Shown: positions 9,600-18,117, numbered from the stretch's first letter. The stretch: DNA of 64,000 bases from Poritiphilus flavus (GCF_009901585.1 NZ_WXYO01000008.1:124001-188000); one strand, 5' to 3'. Translations and numbers: made by a program. Notes: generated by a model from the letters alone, not told the origin.

Positions 9600-10550
9600 A
9601 TGGAAGAAATAAAAAAGGTTCAAAAGTGGATTTATGCCAATATGGTTTGGCTCCTGATAATAGTTGCATTTCTATTATTTATTCTTTCAAAAATTGGTGT
9701 TTTTTCCATTAACGTTAATTTATTACTCGAAAAGTTAAGTTTTACTGTTTTATCCTCCGGTGTTTTTGCTGCGGTACTAAAATCGATTCAGTTTACGGGA
9801 ATATTTAAAAGTGTAATTGAAGAAATAATTTTAGGCACAGACTTTATTGAGAATCGTAGCGAAAAAAATCAACAAGAGCTTTGGAAAGCCACTTCAAAGG
9901 CAATTTATAAAAAGAAATTTCCGGAATTAAGTGATTTGGTAGAAAATAGAATATTACAAACGTATCTTCCAACAACCAAGAAACACTATAATAGAGATTT
10001 TGTTATTACAATAAATATTTCGGAAATAAACGATGACTTTGTAATTAGTTACACTCAAACATTCAAATATGATATTGTTTTGGACGAAAGCGTCGATGAA
10101 TCAGAGATTATATCTAAATTAAGTATTAGCCAAGAAGACGAAGAATCTGGATTCAAAAATGATATTATTTTTTATACGGTTAATGACAAAGATGTTGAAC
10201 CAGAGGAAATAGATAATGATAACAAAAATTATGTTGTTACCAAAGTCCCTTTAATTAGTGAAAATGGAAATAGAGTTTTTCGAATTCATAAGAAAGTTGA
10301 GCGGAGATATTCGCTGAAAAATGAAAACTACAAATTAATAAGAATGGCAACATTTACTAAGGGCATTGATGTAGTCATTTCATTTCCAGAAAATGTTGGC
10401 GTTTCATTTTTTAATATTGGAAATGTTAATTTCTTTGAAGAGGAACATGTTGATGTCAAAAATCAAATTTCCAGAAGTCACAGAAATGATGTGATATTAC
10501 CTTTTCAAGGGTTTGGCATGAGTTTTGAATTAAAAAACAATGTAAAATAA
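9600..10550 (+). CDS. AT-rich orphan two-segment membrane protein, unknown function
   Basis: A 316-residue protein that I cannot assign. Residues about 15-35 (LLIIVAFLLFILSKIGVF) are a clear transmembrane helix. About 47-66 (FTVLSSGVFAAVLKS) is a second, weaker one. An amphipathic helical linker with KFPELSDLVENRIL follows, and then a long beta-rich domain ending ILPFQGFGMSFEL. Base composition is much more AT-rich than the flanking genes, as are 400 bp upstream, which suggests recent acquisition. It has its own terminator and no partner gene. Two N-terminal membrane helices plus a C-terminal beta domain is an architecture also used by some membrane effectors, but no effector motif is visible, so this stays speculative. 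Confidence 0.75.
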   Translation: MEEIKKVQKWIYANMVWLLIIVAFLLFILSKIGVFSINVNLLLEKLSFTVLSSGVFAAVLKSIQFTGIFKSVIEEIILGTDFIENRSEKNQQELWKATSKAIYKKKFPELSDLVENRILQTYLPTTKKHYNRDFVITINISEINDDFVISYTQTFKYDIVLDESVDESEIISKLSISQEDEESGFKNDIIFYTVNDKDVEPEEIDNDNKNYVVTKVPLISENGNRVFRIHKKVERRYSLKNENYKLIRMATFTKGIDVVISFPENVGVSFFNIGNVNFFEEEHVDVKNQISRSHRNDVILPFQGFGMSFELKNNVK

Positions 10551-10685
10551 ATATTAAAATATACAGTTATACTAGTAAAGATTTGTAATATTTAGTATTA
10601 TTGATATATAAAACTGATAACTATGAAAACATATAAAGGAAGTGACGAACTAACATAATGTTTCATTGTACAAAACAATATTGAC

Positions 10686-10713
10686 AAAGGACCGTTTTTT
10701 AGCGGTCTTTTTT
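10686..10713 (+). terminator. Rho-independent terminator of the orphan gene
   Basis: AAGGACCG pairs with CGGTCTTT across an 8-nt loop, followed by a run of T. It lies about 135 bp after the stop at 10550, in the convergent gap. Confidence 0.7.
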
Positions 10714-10789
10714 ATTGAAATAATAATGGTCTTTTTTGTCTTTAAATCGACTACTCTGAGAATTGAAGTTTTAAGGGGGGTTATCTCGT

Positions 10790-11464
10790 CTAGCTCTTAC
10801 GAACGGTCAATTGCCAGATACTCGCCAGATGAGAAAATAAGACCAGGGGCACTATAATGGCTGGAAGCCATACGAAGGGAAATTGGGTCACCCCTACATT
10901 GGGTTGGTCGAATGCCAGTTTTTGGAACGGTGTCTCAGCGCTTAAAGCAGCAATAGTTAAAATGTTGAGCAAGAGCGCCAGGCAGATGAAATTCCATATC
11001 AGAAGACTTTTCCGCCCCAGTTTTTTGTTTACAAAAACGAAGTAATAAATAGCCGGAGCCGTTATTCCGGATAAGATATCGTAATTGTAGCCCTCAAAGG
11101 TCATTAGTACGGGAATGGATCCGGCCAGATACATGCGATAAAGGATAATTTCTACCGGAACGCGAACTATATGTAAGAGCGTCAGCCATTTTAAGTTCAG
11201 CTTATCTATCCACGCTTTAGCCTTTTTGGATGAAAAGAGTATTATTACCAAAATTATTCCAGGCATGAGAAGGAAGACAATTCTAGGCGGAATTACTTCA
11301 GTTTCCTGATAAAAACCCATAATTCCAAGGATGCCAACCAGGATCATCCAGATGATAACCCCATAAATGACCTTTTTATGGCTTGAAGCTTTATAGAACA
11401 GCCAAAGAGTAAGTAAGGTTGTCAGAATCAGGCCGGCAGATGAATATATTGATATGGCTCCCAT
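10790..11464 (-). CDS. Polytopic membrane protein of unknown function
   Basis: A 224-residue, very hydrophobic protein with about seven predicted membrane helices, for example SAGLILTTLLTLWLF, IIWMILVGILGIMG, LLMPGIILVIILF and FICLALLLNILTIAAL. Short basic loops such as SSKKAK and NKKLGRK suggest the topology. No signature of a known transporter or enzyme was recognised; similar unnamed proteins occur in Bacteroidota. It is followed leftward by the orphan gene's terminator and preceded by a Crp-type regulator gene 72 bp upstream on the same strand. They may form one unit with the cupin gene (cupin, regulator, membrane protein). Confidence 0.7.
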   Translation of the reverse strand: MGAISIYSSAGLILTTLLTLWLFYKASSHKKVIYGVIIWMILVGILGIMGFYQETEVIPPRIVFLLMPGIILVIILFSSKKAKAWIDKLNLKWLTLLHIVRVPVEIILYRMYLAGSIPVLMTFEGYNYDILSGITAPAIYYFVFVNKKLGRKSLLIWNFICLALLLNILTIAALSAETPFQKLAFDQPNVGVTQFPFVWLPAIIVPLVLFSHLASIWQLTVRKS

Positions 11465-11536
11465 TTGATATGATTTTTGACCACAAAACTAGGAAGCCAA
11501 AAATGGGCTCTACTTGACAAAAGGCAAGAAATGGAG

Positions 11537-12118
11537 CTATTGGGTTTTCTTCCGTATCCTGCTCAGGGTACTATCGGTCACACCCAGGTAGGAGGCGATA
11601 TATTTTAGAGGCGCATACTTCAATATCTCCGGTCTGGAAGTGAGCAAATGCTGGTACCGTTGTTCTGCGGTCTGATTGATCATGGCATAGTTTCTTTTGT
11701 TGGAAGCTATAAAGCATTTGACCAGAATTGCTCTCCCAAAATCCCTGAAATCCGGTTTGTTGTGGAACAGCCGGTTTAGTTCCTCATAGGAAAGACGGAA
11801 ACCACTACAGTCTGTTATAGCTTGAATATTGGCATCAGACCGGACGCGGTTGAAAAAGGAAGTGATCTCAAATACAATATTATTTTCAGTGAAGATCTCT
11901 GTGGTTATTTCATTTCCTTCCAGATCATAGAGAAAGGTTCGCATCAATCCTTTTTGAAGGTAGACATAATCATCACTGATTTCATTTTCTCTTAGCAGGA
12001 GTTGACCTTTATTAATTTTCAAAGGACGAAATGCCTTAGCGATTTCCCAGGCTTCGGTGTCCCGAATTGGAATGATCCCTTTAATAAAATTGAACAGTAA
12101 ATCATAGTTTTCATCCAT
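11537..12118 (-). CDS. Crp/Fnr-family transcriptional regulator
   Basis: A 193-residue protein with an N-terminal cyclic-nucleotide-binding-like beta-roll (GQLLLRENEISDDYVYLQKG). A C-terminal short HTH follows in KYIASYLGVTDSTLSRIRKK. Canonical cAMP-contacting residues of E. coli Crp are not evident, as is usual for the many Bacteroidota paralogues of unknown ligand. The HTH recognition helix is SDSTLSR-like. It lies 13 bp downstream of the cupin gene and upstream of the membrane-protein gene, so it may regulate that small cluster. Confidence 0.87.
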   Translation of the reverse strand: MDENYDLLFNFIKGIIPIRDTEAWEIAKAFRPLKINKGQLLLRENEISDDYVYLQKGLMRTFLYDLEGNEITTEIFTENNIVFEITSFFNRVRSDANIQAITDCSGFRLSYEELNRLFHNKPDFRDFGRAILVKCFIASNKRNYAMINQTAEQRYQHLLTSRPEILKYAPLKYIASYLGVTDSTLSRIRKKTQ

Positions 12119-12131
12119 AAACTAAAGTCGT

Positions 12132-12536
12132 TTATCCCTCCAGGTCAGGGGCGCTAAGCGCTTCCCCTTCACGGGGCAGGTCGTATTGGATCCATTCACT
12201 GTTCATATGTACATCCACAGAATCTAACCGGCCTGGTCCCAGGTTCTTGTAGGCATGGGGTACATTGGCAGGCCCTATGACAATGGCGCCCTCTTCCGCG
12301 GTAAACTTTCGGTTTCCAACAGTAAACTCGGCCCGTCCTTCGATAATATGGAAAAGCTCGTCATAAGGATGTACATGAAGATTCGGGCCAACTCCTATCT
12401 CGTCTGTGCTGTAGCGGATGACTACGCAATTGATGCCGTATAGATGGCCTTCCATGACTCCTCTTGGCGGGTCCTGATTCTTAATCCATTCTTCTTTGGC
12501 GATATGTGCGGGTGCTACCCTGGACTCTTTTGGCAT
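12132..12536 (-). CDS. Single-domain cupin protein
   Basis: A 134-residue RmlC-like cupin. Motif 1 has the metal ligands in LHVHPYDELFHIIEG (two His, one Glu), and motif 2 has PANVPHAYKNLG (His). This gives the three-His/one-Glu metal site. Cupins of this size are isomerases, dioxygenases or sensors; the substrate is not evident. It is the first gene of a minus-strand group with the Crp-type regulator 13 bp downstream. Its upstream side is occupied by a long 8-bp-phased repeat element, whose nearest octamer begins about 40 bp from the start codon, so the promoter must lie within or next to that repeat. Confidence 0.85.
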   Translation of the reverse strand: MPKESRVAPAHIAKEEWIKNQDPPRGVMEGHLYGINCVVIRYSTDEIGVGPNLHVHPYDELFHIIEGRAEFTVGNRKFTAEEGAIVIGPANVPHAYKNLGPGRLDSVDVHMNSEWIQYDLPREGEALSAPDLEG

Positions 12537-12578
12537 GGCATAAACTTTTAAAGGTTGAATATTGCAGAACGCTGTTCT

Positions 12579-13425
12579 AATTTACCAATAAATTAATGTA
12601 ACAATCTACCAATGTGCTAATTTGAAAATGTAAAATCGTGAAATTGTAAAAAGGAGTATTCAAAAGTTTATTTGGGTCGGCCTAATGGCTACTACCAAAT
12701 GCGCGCTCCCATATACCAGTTTGCTTCCAACTGATTTTATCCTCCGTAGCTTTAGCGAAGGAGGACTGCCAACCGCGTATTGCCTACTGCCTACTGAAAC
12801 AGGGGTTCCAATCCCCACCCCAAATTCAAGTTAAGGCTCAAAGCTGCAATTTACAAGCAGAAAAGCTATCCGATAATTTGAAAATGTAAAATCGTAAAAT
12901 CGAGGAATTGTAAAATGGTTCGTGACTGGTGACTGGTGACTGCCTACTGAAACTGGGGTCCGAACCCCATCCCAAATTCAAGTTAAGGCTCAAGGCTGCA
13001 ATTTAAAAGCAGAAAAACTATACTATTATTTGAAGATTGGTCAATTTAAAAATTTGAAAATGTTATTATACATCAACGATCTAAAAGTCTAAAGATCCAA
13101 TGTACCGATTTGGCAATGTAGCATTGGTCAGCCCAACCTTCTAATATTCTAATAGTCTGGCCCGTCTAACTATCCAACCTGCCTAACCATCTAATCATCA
13201 AATAGTACAGTAATCTAACCGTCTGACCAATCCAGACCATCCAGCTGTCTAACCATCTATCAATCCAACAGTCCAATAATCTAACCGTCCAACAAATCCA
13301 GACCGTCCAGCTGTCTAACCATCTAACAATCCAATAGTCCAGTAATCTAACTGTCTAATCATCCAAAAATCCAATAATCCAACTGTCTAACAATCTAACC
13401 GTCTAACCCACTATCCAAATAATAT
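12579..13425 (+). repeat. Octamer-phased intergenic element E1
   Basis: Left arm: nine consecutive 8-bp units at 12579-12650 (AATTTACC ... ATTGTAAA). The core is 12650-13020. It holds the hairpin TCCTCC...GGAGGA (about 12739-12764) and two copies of a module with GGGG...CCCC, a CCCAAATTCAAGTTAAGGCTC stretch and CTGC...GCAG. Between them are heptamers GTGACTG x3 plus CCTACTG (12922-12949). Right arm: more octamers, including twelve in perfect phase at 13306-13401 with consensus TCYAAYNR. The element fills the gap between the cupin start and the S41 peptidase stop. Confidence 0.85.
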
Positions 13426-13476
13426 ATCTGGAGTTTTGACAAATTTAATTTCACTTGCAAATCCTTGAAGAGGATC

Positions 13477-14904
13477 TTACTTATCCAATGCTTCTATGGC
13501 CTCTAAAATATCGGCTTTATCTTTCTCTAAATTGTTCACTACACTTCTAAAAAAGTCCTGCCTATCCTCAGGATAATTTAGTCTATAATCGGGTGGTACA
13601 CCTACATTTTCATAAGAATTACCATCCTTATCCATATAGATTTCATTGGAAATGGAAAAGGCCCAGCCGTTAGGCAGGCTTTTTTCCAAAGCCGTAGAAA
13701 GCGCCCCCTGTGTATTGCTGCCTATAATTGTAAAATGAGGGAGCGAAATAGCTCCGATCGCTAAGGCTTCTGCAGCACTGCCGGTCTGCTGGGAAGTGAG
13801 TACATAAACAGGATTGGTATAGGCCTTAGGTGAGGCCTCAAGAAAAAGGGATTGCAATGGTGAGAACTTTTTACCGTGTTTCAACCTGGTCATAACGACC
13901 TTGCGGCGTTCAGGATTGAACCGACGTAATATTTCAAAATTTACAGCATCTTGTCCTCCACCGTTGAACCTAACATCTATGACCATGGACGTTGTTTGTG
14001 AAAGATCTTCCATAACCTTATCCATGATCTTTCTAACCCCAAAAACTTCTTTTTCAATATAGGCTCCTTCATACATTTGGTGAAATGTGGTGACATAGGC
14101 ATCTACGTAGCCTTGCTTTTCTATAAGGGCTTTGGGGATATCAAGATCGGCATACAGCCACATGGCTTTTAGCTGTATATACCCGGTGGTCTCATTTAAT
14201 TTTCCCCATTGGATCAGCCAGGAGTCTTCAGTCATTTCTTCCTGCATATGATGTTTTGCAACCATCTGAGCCACCTGAAAATCTCCATATTCGGGAAGCT
14301 GTTCATCATTGGTTTCACTAGAGTCTTCGGAAGAAGAATCAACAGCTTCATATACGTCTTCTGTCGCTTCCAGATAGGCGTGGTTGTCGTTTAACTTTTC
14401 CAGGATTTCCTCAATGGTCAGGTATAGCTTTACATCGGTGGGATCCTTTGCCAGCCTGTCTTTCTGTTGTTCATACAGCTCATCCCAACGTAGGTTGTTT
14501 AGTTTAAAGAAGGCATAGTGCTCTCTGACGGTCTCCGCGAAGACTTCAAAGTTGTAAAGCGGATCATCTTGTTTGGCTGCTTCAGGAGTGCTAAGACATA
14601 CCTCGGGCAGGGTGTTTTGCCTAACAAAATTGTAGGTCATAACCCCCTTTAAAAGGGAAAGTGTATCATTTTTGATTTTCAGGACCTCCTGGATCTCTTC
14701 GAATGCTCCAATTCTATTCGGCAAGCAGGAAATGGAAGTGATATCGTATAGCGAATAGGCCGCACTATCCTGAATTTGCAAGACCCAACCAGAACCTATG
14801 GATTCCCAGATCCCATTGACGGAATTGTTTTTTTCTTTTTCATTTGGCTGGCAAGACGATATGATAATTGCAAGAAGTAGGGCTAGTGGGTAAAGATGTC
14901 TCAT
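13477..14904 (-). CDS. S41-family peptidase, lipoprotein
   Basis: A 475-residue exported protease of the C-terminal-processing (tail-specific) family. The signal MRHLYPLALLLAIIISSC ends in a lipobox Cys at about 18, so it is a lipoprotein. After an N-terminal domain comes the S41 catalytic part: VIDVRFNGGGQDA and the nucleophile Ser in LTSQQTGSAAEALAIG, with GALSTALEKSLPNGW further on. No PDZ domain is obvious between the two parts, so it resembles the PDZ-less S41 proteins of Bacteroidota. Both flanks are repeat elements (E1 downstream, E2 upstream), leaving it as a monocistronic gene. Confidence 0.87.
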   Translation of the reverse strand: MRHLYPLALLLAIIISSCQPNEKEKNNSVNGIWESIGSGWVLQIQDSAAYSLYDITSISCLPNRIGAFEEIQEVLKIKNDTLSLLKGVMTYNFVRQNTLPEVCLSTPEAAKQDDPLYNFEVFAETVREHYAFFKLNNLRWDELYEQQKDRLAKDPTDVKLYLTIEEILEKLNDNHAYLEATEDVYEAVDSSSEDSSETNDEQLPEYGDFQVAQMVAKHHMQEEMTEDSWLIQWGKLNETTGYIQLKAMWLYADLDIPKALIEKQGYVDAYVTTFHQMYEGAYIEKEVFGVRKIMDKVMEDLSQTTSMVIDVRFNGGGQDAVNFEILRRFNPERRKVVMTRLKHGKKFSPLQSLFLEASPKAYTNPVYVLTSQQTGSAAEALAIGAISLPHFTIIGSNTQGALSTALEKSLPNGWAFSISNEIYMDKDGNSYENVGVPPDYRLNYPEDRQDFFRSVVNNLEKDKADILEAIEALDK

Positions 14905-14952
14905 TATTTTTTTTCTAAAGACAAGTTCTTTTTTCCACTGTTACAGTTGAGC

Positions 14953-15503
14953 AATTAATCAATGTAATGCTTTGAAAATGTAAAATTGTAAAATCGAGAA
15001 ATTGTAAAAAGGAGTAATCAAAAGATTATTGGGGACGGCCTAATGCCTACTGCTAACTGCCATCTGCCAAATACCAGTTTGCTTCCAACTGATTTCATCC
15101 TCCGTAGCTTTAGCGAAGGAGGACTGCCAACTGCCTACTGAAAATGGGGTTCCAAACCCCACCCCAGATTCAAGTTATGCCTCGAGGCTGCAATTTACAA
15201 GCAGAATAGCTATCCTATAATTTGAAGATTGGTCAATTTGAAAATTTGAAAATGTTATTATACATCAACGGTCTAAAAGTCTAAAGATCCAATGTGCCAA
15301 TTTAGCAATTGGTTAGTCCAACCTTCTAATAGTCTAGCCCGTCTAACCAATCCAGACTATCCAGTTGTCTAACCATCTAACAGTCTAATCGTCTAACCAT
15401 CCAATCGTCCAGAAGTCTAACAGTCCAACAATCTAAGCGTCGAACCATCCAAACATCCAACAATCTAAGGGTCTAGCCATCCAAACCATCTAACCGTCCA
15501 ACG
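14953..15503 (+). repeat. Octamer-phased intergenic element E2
   Basis: Same architecture and orientation as E1 but with one core: GAAAATGTAAAA-type octamers, heptamers GCCTACT GCTAACT GCCATCT, and the TCCTCC...GGAGGA hairpin around 15098-15123. Then comes GGGGTTCCAAACCCC (6-bp stem) and CTGC...GCAG, ending in TCTAA-type octamers to 15503. The last unit touches the stop codon of the small ORF at 15505. Confidence 0.85.
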
Positions 15504-15504
15504 A

Positions 15505-15648
15505 TCACTTCTTCTTCTGTTGCTTTTTGATGGTCTTTTCGTTGAAATCGAATTTGTTCGTCTCAATATTTGTGTTTCCCGTGGGATTCGTGGGATTTTT
15601 CTGTTCCGTTTTTCTCTTGAACTTTCTATTATCTTCTATTCTTCCCAT
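15505..15648 (-). CDS. Small lysine-rich hypothetical protein (47 aa)
   Basis: An ATG at 15648 opens a 47-codon frame ending TGA at 15505-15507. The product is hydrophilic and basic, with NPTNPTGNTN in the middle and a C-terminal KKQQKKK. No domain is recognised. Support: it fills the only non-repeat stretch between element E2 and the cytochrome gene, it is on the same strand as its neighbours, and E2 stops exactly at its stop codon, as E3 does at the next gene. No clear ribosome binding site is seen, but this is common in Bacteroidota. It could also be a chance frame. Confidence 0.4.
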   Translation of the reverse strand: MGRIEDNRKFKRKTEQKNPTNPTGNTNIETNKFDFNEKTIKKQQKKK

Positions 15649-15698
15649 TGCTATTTATTTAATTTGAACTTCATGTATTCCTTCCTCATCTGAATTAA

Positions 15699-16166
15699 TC
15701 AATAATAAGGAGAGTAATGTGTTGAAGGCGGACTTATTTCATATTCTGATTGAAGAAACGTAACTAAATCAACAAGTTCCTGAACGGTCATAACCTCATT
15801 GTAATTCTTCATCTTTGAAAGTCCTTCTTCGGTAACGTCTTTTTCTTTATAGCCCGATGCGATTTTGTGAGAAGGATTTATAACTGAAGTTACCAGGTCT
15901 CCATAGCTTTTCATGGTCCTTACTTCACCTCCAAGTTGTATTTGGAGACTATCGATTCCTCCCTTCCACTCAATCTCCGGGATACTGTGACACGCATTAC
16001 ATTCTAATCGTTTATAGGTCGCTTTTCCTTGTTCAATGTCGCCCGCAGGTAATGCAAATCCACGTGCTTGGTCATCGCAACTGCTTATAAGCAAGCCTCC
16101 GCATATTATAATGAACGCCAGTAAATATTTTGAAGTGGTGCACCAGGTTTTGTACTTTCCAGACAT
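15699..16166 (-). CDS. Mono-haem cytochrome c lipoprotein
   Basis: A 155-residue product from the ATG at 16166. A longer frame opens at 16223, but the shorter start puts a normal signal peptide first (MSGKYKTWCTTSKYLL). The signal ends in LLISSC, a lipobox, so the protein is exported and lipid-anchored. One haem attachment site CNACH follows in KRLECNACHSIPE. A distal Met in the region SKMKNYNEVM is the likely axial ligand, as in class I cytochromes c. A role in periplasmic electron transfer is probable, but its partner oxidoreductase is not nearby. Confidence 0.85.
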   Translation of the reverse strand: MSGKYKTWCTTSKYLLAFIIICGGLLISSCDDQARGFALPAGDIEQGKATYKRLECNACHSIPEIEWKGGIDSLQIQLGGEVRTMKSYGDLVTSVINPSHKIASGYKEKDVTEEGLSKMKNYNEVMTVQELVDLVTFLQSEYEISPPSTHYSPYY

Positions 16167-16282
16167 CGGTTGTTGTTTTAAATTAAGGATTTGTTTCCCC
16201 ATCATAATGAATGATGCAAACAAACATACTGACTAAGAAGAACTTGCGAAATGACCTGCATCAACCGGCGGGGGCATAGTCC

Positions 16283-16956
16283 GATGTGGAAATGTACCGG
16301 TGTGGAAATATACTTATGTGGAAATGTAGTAAAGTGAAAATTTGAAGATTTGAAAATGTAAAATTGTAAAATCGTGAAATTGTAAAAAGGAGTAATCAAA
16401 AGATTATTTGGGACTGCCTAGAGCCCACCGCGAATACCAGTTTACCTCCAACTGATTTCATCCTCCGTAGCTTTAGCGAAGGAGGACTGCCAACTGCCTA
16501 CTGAAAATGGGGTTCCAAACCCCTCCCCAAATTCAAGTTATGCCTCGAGGCTGTAATTTAAAAGCAGAAAAACTATACTATTATTTGAAGATTGGTCAAT
16601 TTGAAAATGTAAAACCGTAAAATCGAAGAATTGTAAAATGGTTCGTGACTGGTGACTGCCTACTGCCTACTGAAACTGGGGTCTAAACCCCACCCCAAGC
16701 TTAAGTTAAGCCTCTAAGCTGCAATTTAAAAGCAGAAATACTATAATTTGAAAATTTGAGAATGTACCAATTGCCCAGGAATCCAGCCGTCTAACTATCC
16801 AACCTGTCTAACCATCCAACAGTCCAATCATCTAACCGTCCACCAATCCAACCGTCTAATAGTCCAAGAATCTGGTCCTCTAACCGTCTAACTATCCAAA
16901 CTGTCTAACCATCCAACCTGTCTAACTAGTCCAATAAACTAAACATCTAACCCTCC
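16283..16956 (+). repeat. Octamer-phased intergenic element E3
   Basis: Thirteen consecutive octamers in one phase at 16283-16386 (GATGTGGA AATGTACC ... ATTGTAAA) drift from a GTGGA type to a GTAAA type. A first core follows with TCCTCC...GGAGGA (about 16460-16485) and GGGGTTCCAAACCCC (16509-16523). Next come short octamers, heptamers (GTGACTG GTGACTG CCTACTG CCTACTG) and a second module with GGGGTCTAAACCCC. Eleven perfect octamers of the TCYAAYNR type lie at 16807-16894, then slightly irregular ones. It ends at the stop codon of the transglutaminase-like gene. Confidence 0.88.
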
Positions 16957-17592
16957 CTAGAGTTTGAACTCAGTCTTAGGCTCTTTGGTGTCGAAAATAT
17001 GAGGATAGTGCTCCTTAATATTCCGTTTCATAAAATCCAGTGGAACGTCCTCAAAGTGTCCGTAATCTTCTATATATTCCATGAACCGGCTTCCTTCGCT
17101 ATTGTATTGTTGTAGAAAGGAATTGTTCTTGCCATCAAATTCCAGGGGCTCAACATTGAATTTTTTGCAGAGGGATTTGTTAAATGCCGGGGATACTTTA
17201 AGCCATTGATCGTTCAGATAAACGTTGACCATTCCGTGAGGTGTAAGTTCGTTAGAGCCAAATTTTTCGATAAGCCTTTCAACGGCGATATGATTCTTGA
17301 CTTTTCCCAGATGCAATCTCGCGGGGATACCCAGGGCCCGAAGACAGGTGATCAATAGGATGGACTTCTCAACACAATTAGCGGTCGTTTTTTGTGCTAT
17401 GGTACTTGCCCGATAATTCTGCTCGGAAAGACTAATGGTGTAAGGGTCGTATTTCCAATGGTCTCGTACATATAAATACATCGCAATGGCCAGATCCGCC
17501 TCAGGGAGCGTTTTGTCTTTAAATGGTGATATGAGTTTCTGGACAGGCTCGCTTTCAAAGTCAAAATAATATGAGGATTGCAGGTAGTTCAT
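16957..17592 (-). CDS. Transglutaminase-like (papain-fold) domain protein
   Basis: A 211-residue protein from MNYLQSSYYF; an ATG 39 bp upstream is also open. The transglutaminase-core Cys lies in TTANCVEKSILL and the His in LTPHGMVNVYL. The position where the family usually has Asp (D-x-T/P) reads WLKVSPAFN, so the canonical third residue appears to be replaced. It is cytoplasmic by lack of a signal. In bacteria these proteins are cysteine proteases, amidases or catalytically inactive scaffolds. Repeat element E3 reaches up to its stop codon. A DUF1801 gene lies 58 bp upstream on the same strand. Confidence 0.8.
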   Translation of the reverse strand: MNYLQSSYYFDFESEPVQKLISPFKDKTLPEADLAIAMYLYVRDHWKYDPYTISLSEQNYRASTIAQKTTANCVEKSILLITCLRALGIPARLHLGKVKNHIAVERLIEKFGSNELTPHGMVNVYLNDQWLKVSPAFNKSLCKKFNVEPLEFDGKNNSFLQQYNSEGSRFMEYIEDYGHFEDVPLDFMKRNIKEHYPHIFDTKEPKTEFKL

Positions 17593-17649
17593 CAAGATAA
17601 TTGCAGTATTAATTTCGGGCTGACAGACCACTAAAATAGGGCGTTTTTT

Positions 17650-18117
17650 CTAGTTGTCTTTCTTTTTGGGTCTGATTTTCCTAGCTGAAACAGACATCAC
17701 AATACTTCTCGGATTGGAGTTACTTTGTATCAATTCGGTATTTAAGCTCTCTGAGATCCCCACCGCTTCCCATATCATTTTTTCAATTTCCTGTTTGGGG
17801 AAGGTATCAAATTCCTTTACAGAAATATGCCGTATCAACTTTCCCGTTCCCTTCAGCTTAATATCTGTTTTAGTAAGCTCTGCTCCCCGGTTAAACCCAA
17901 AATTCACATGTCCGGAATATACTGCCAAATGGCAAAAGGCATCCTTTAGCTTTTCCGATTTGGAATAAGCGATGGCCACGGCATTGTAGTTGTCCCAGAT
18001 CAGTTCGTTTGCCTCAGGAACCAGCCCTGTGATGTAATCCCGTAATTGCAGGGTCAACTTTTGAATTTCCTTGTCATAGGGTTCCAGAAAGTTATTAAGT
18101 TGCCGGTTTGGTTCCAT
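17650..18117 (-). CDS. DUF1801 (YdhG-like) domain protein
   Basis: A 155-residue protein with the YdhG/DUF1801 pattern. It has an N-terminal helix pair (NNFLEPYDKEIQKLTLQLRDYI), the typical ELIWDNYNAVAIAYS segment, a central CHLAVYSGHVNFGFNRGAEL, and GTGKLIRHISVK. The tail is strongly basic (ARKIRPKKKDN). The fold is small and cytoplasmic. The biochemical role is not established; related proteins are involved in iron or stress responses in some bacteria, which cannot be inferred here. It sits between a transglutaminase-like gene and an alpha/beta hydrolase gene, all on the minus strand. Confidence 0.82.
   Translation of the reverse strand: MEPNRQLNNFLEPYDKEIQKLTLQLRDYITGLVPEANELIWDNYNAVAIAYSKSEKLKDAFCHLAVYSGHVNFGFNRGAELTKTDIKLKGTGKLIRHISVKEFDTFPKQEIEKMIWEAVGISESLNTELIQSNSNPRSIVMSVSARKIRPKKKDN

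Noticed and set aside
12579-13425. CRISPR array
   Set aside because: Units are 8 bp and degenerate, without 25-40 bp direct repeats separated by unique spacers; no cas genes are nearby.
16202-16399. Minus-strand frame in E3 as a gene
   Set aside because: It is translated octamer DNA with a Phe/Thr-rich product and no homology-like features.
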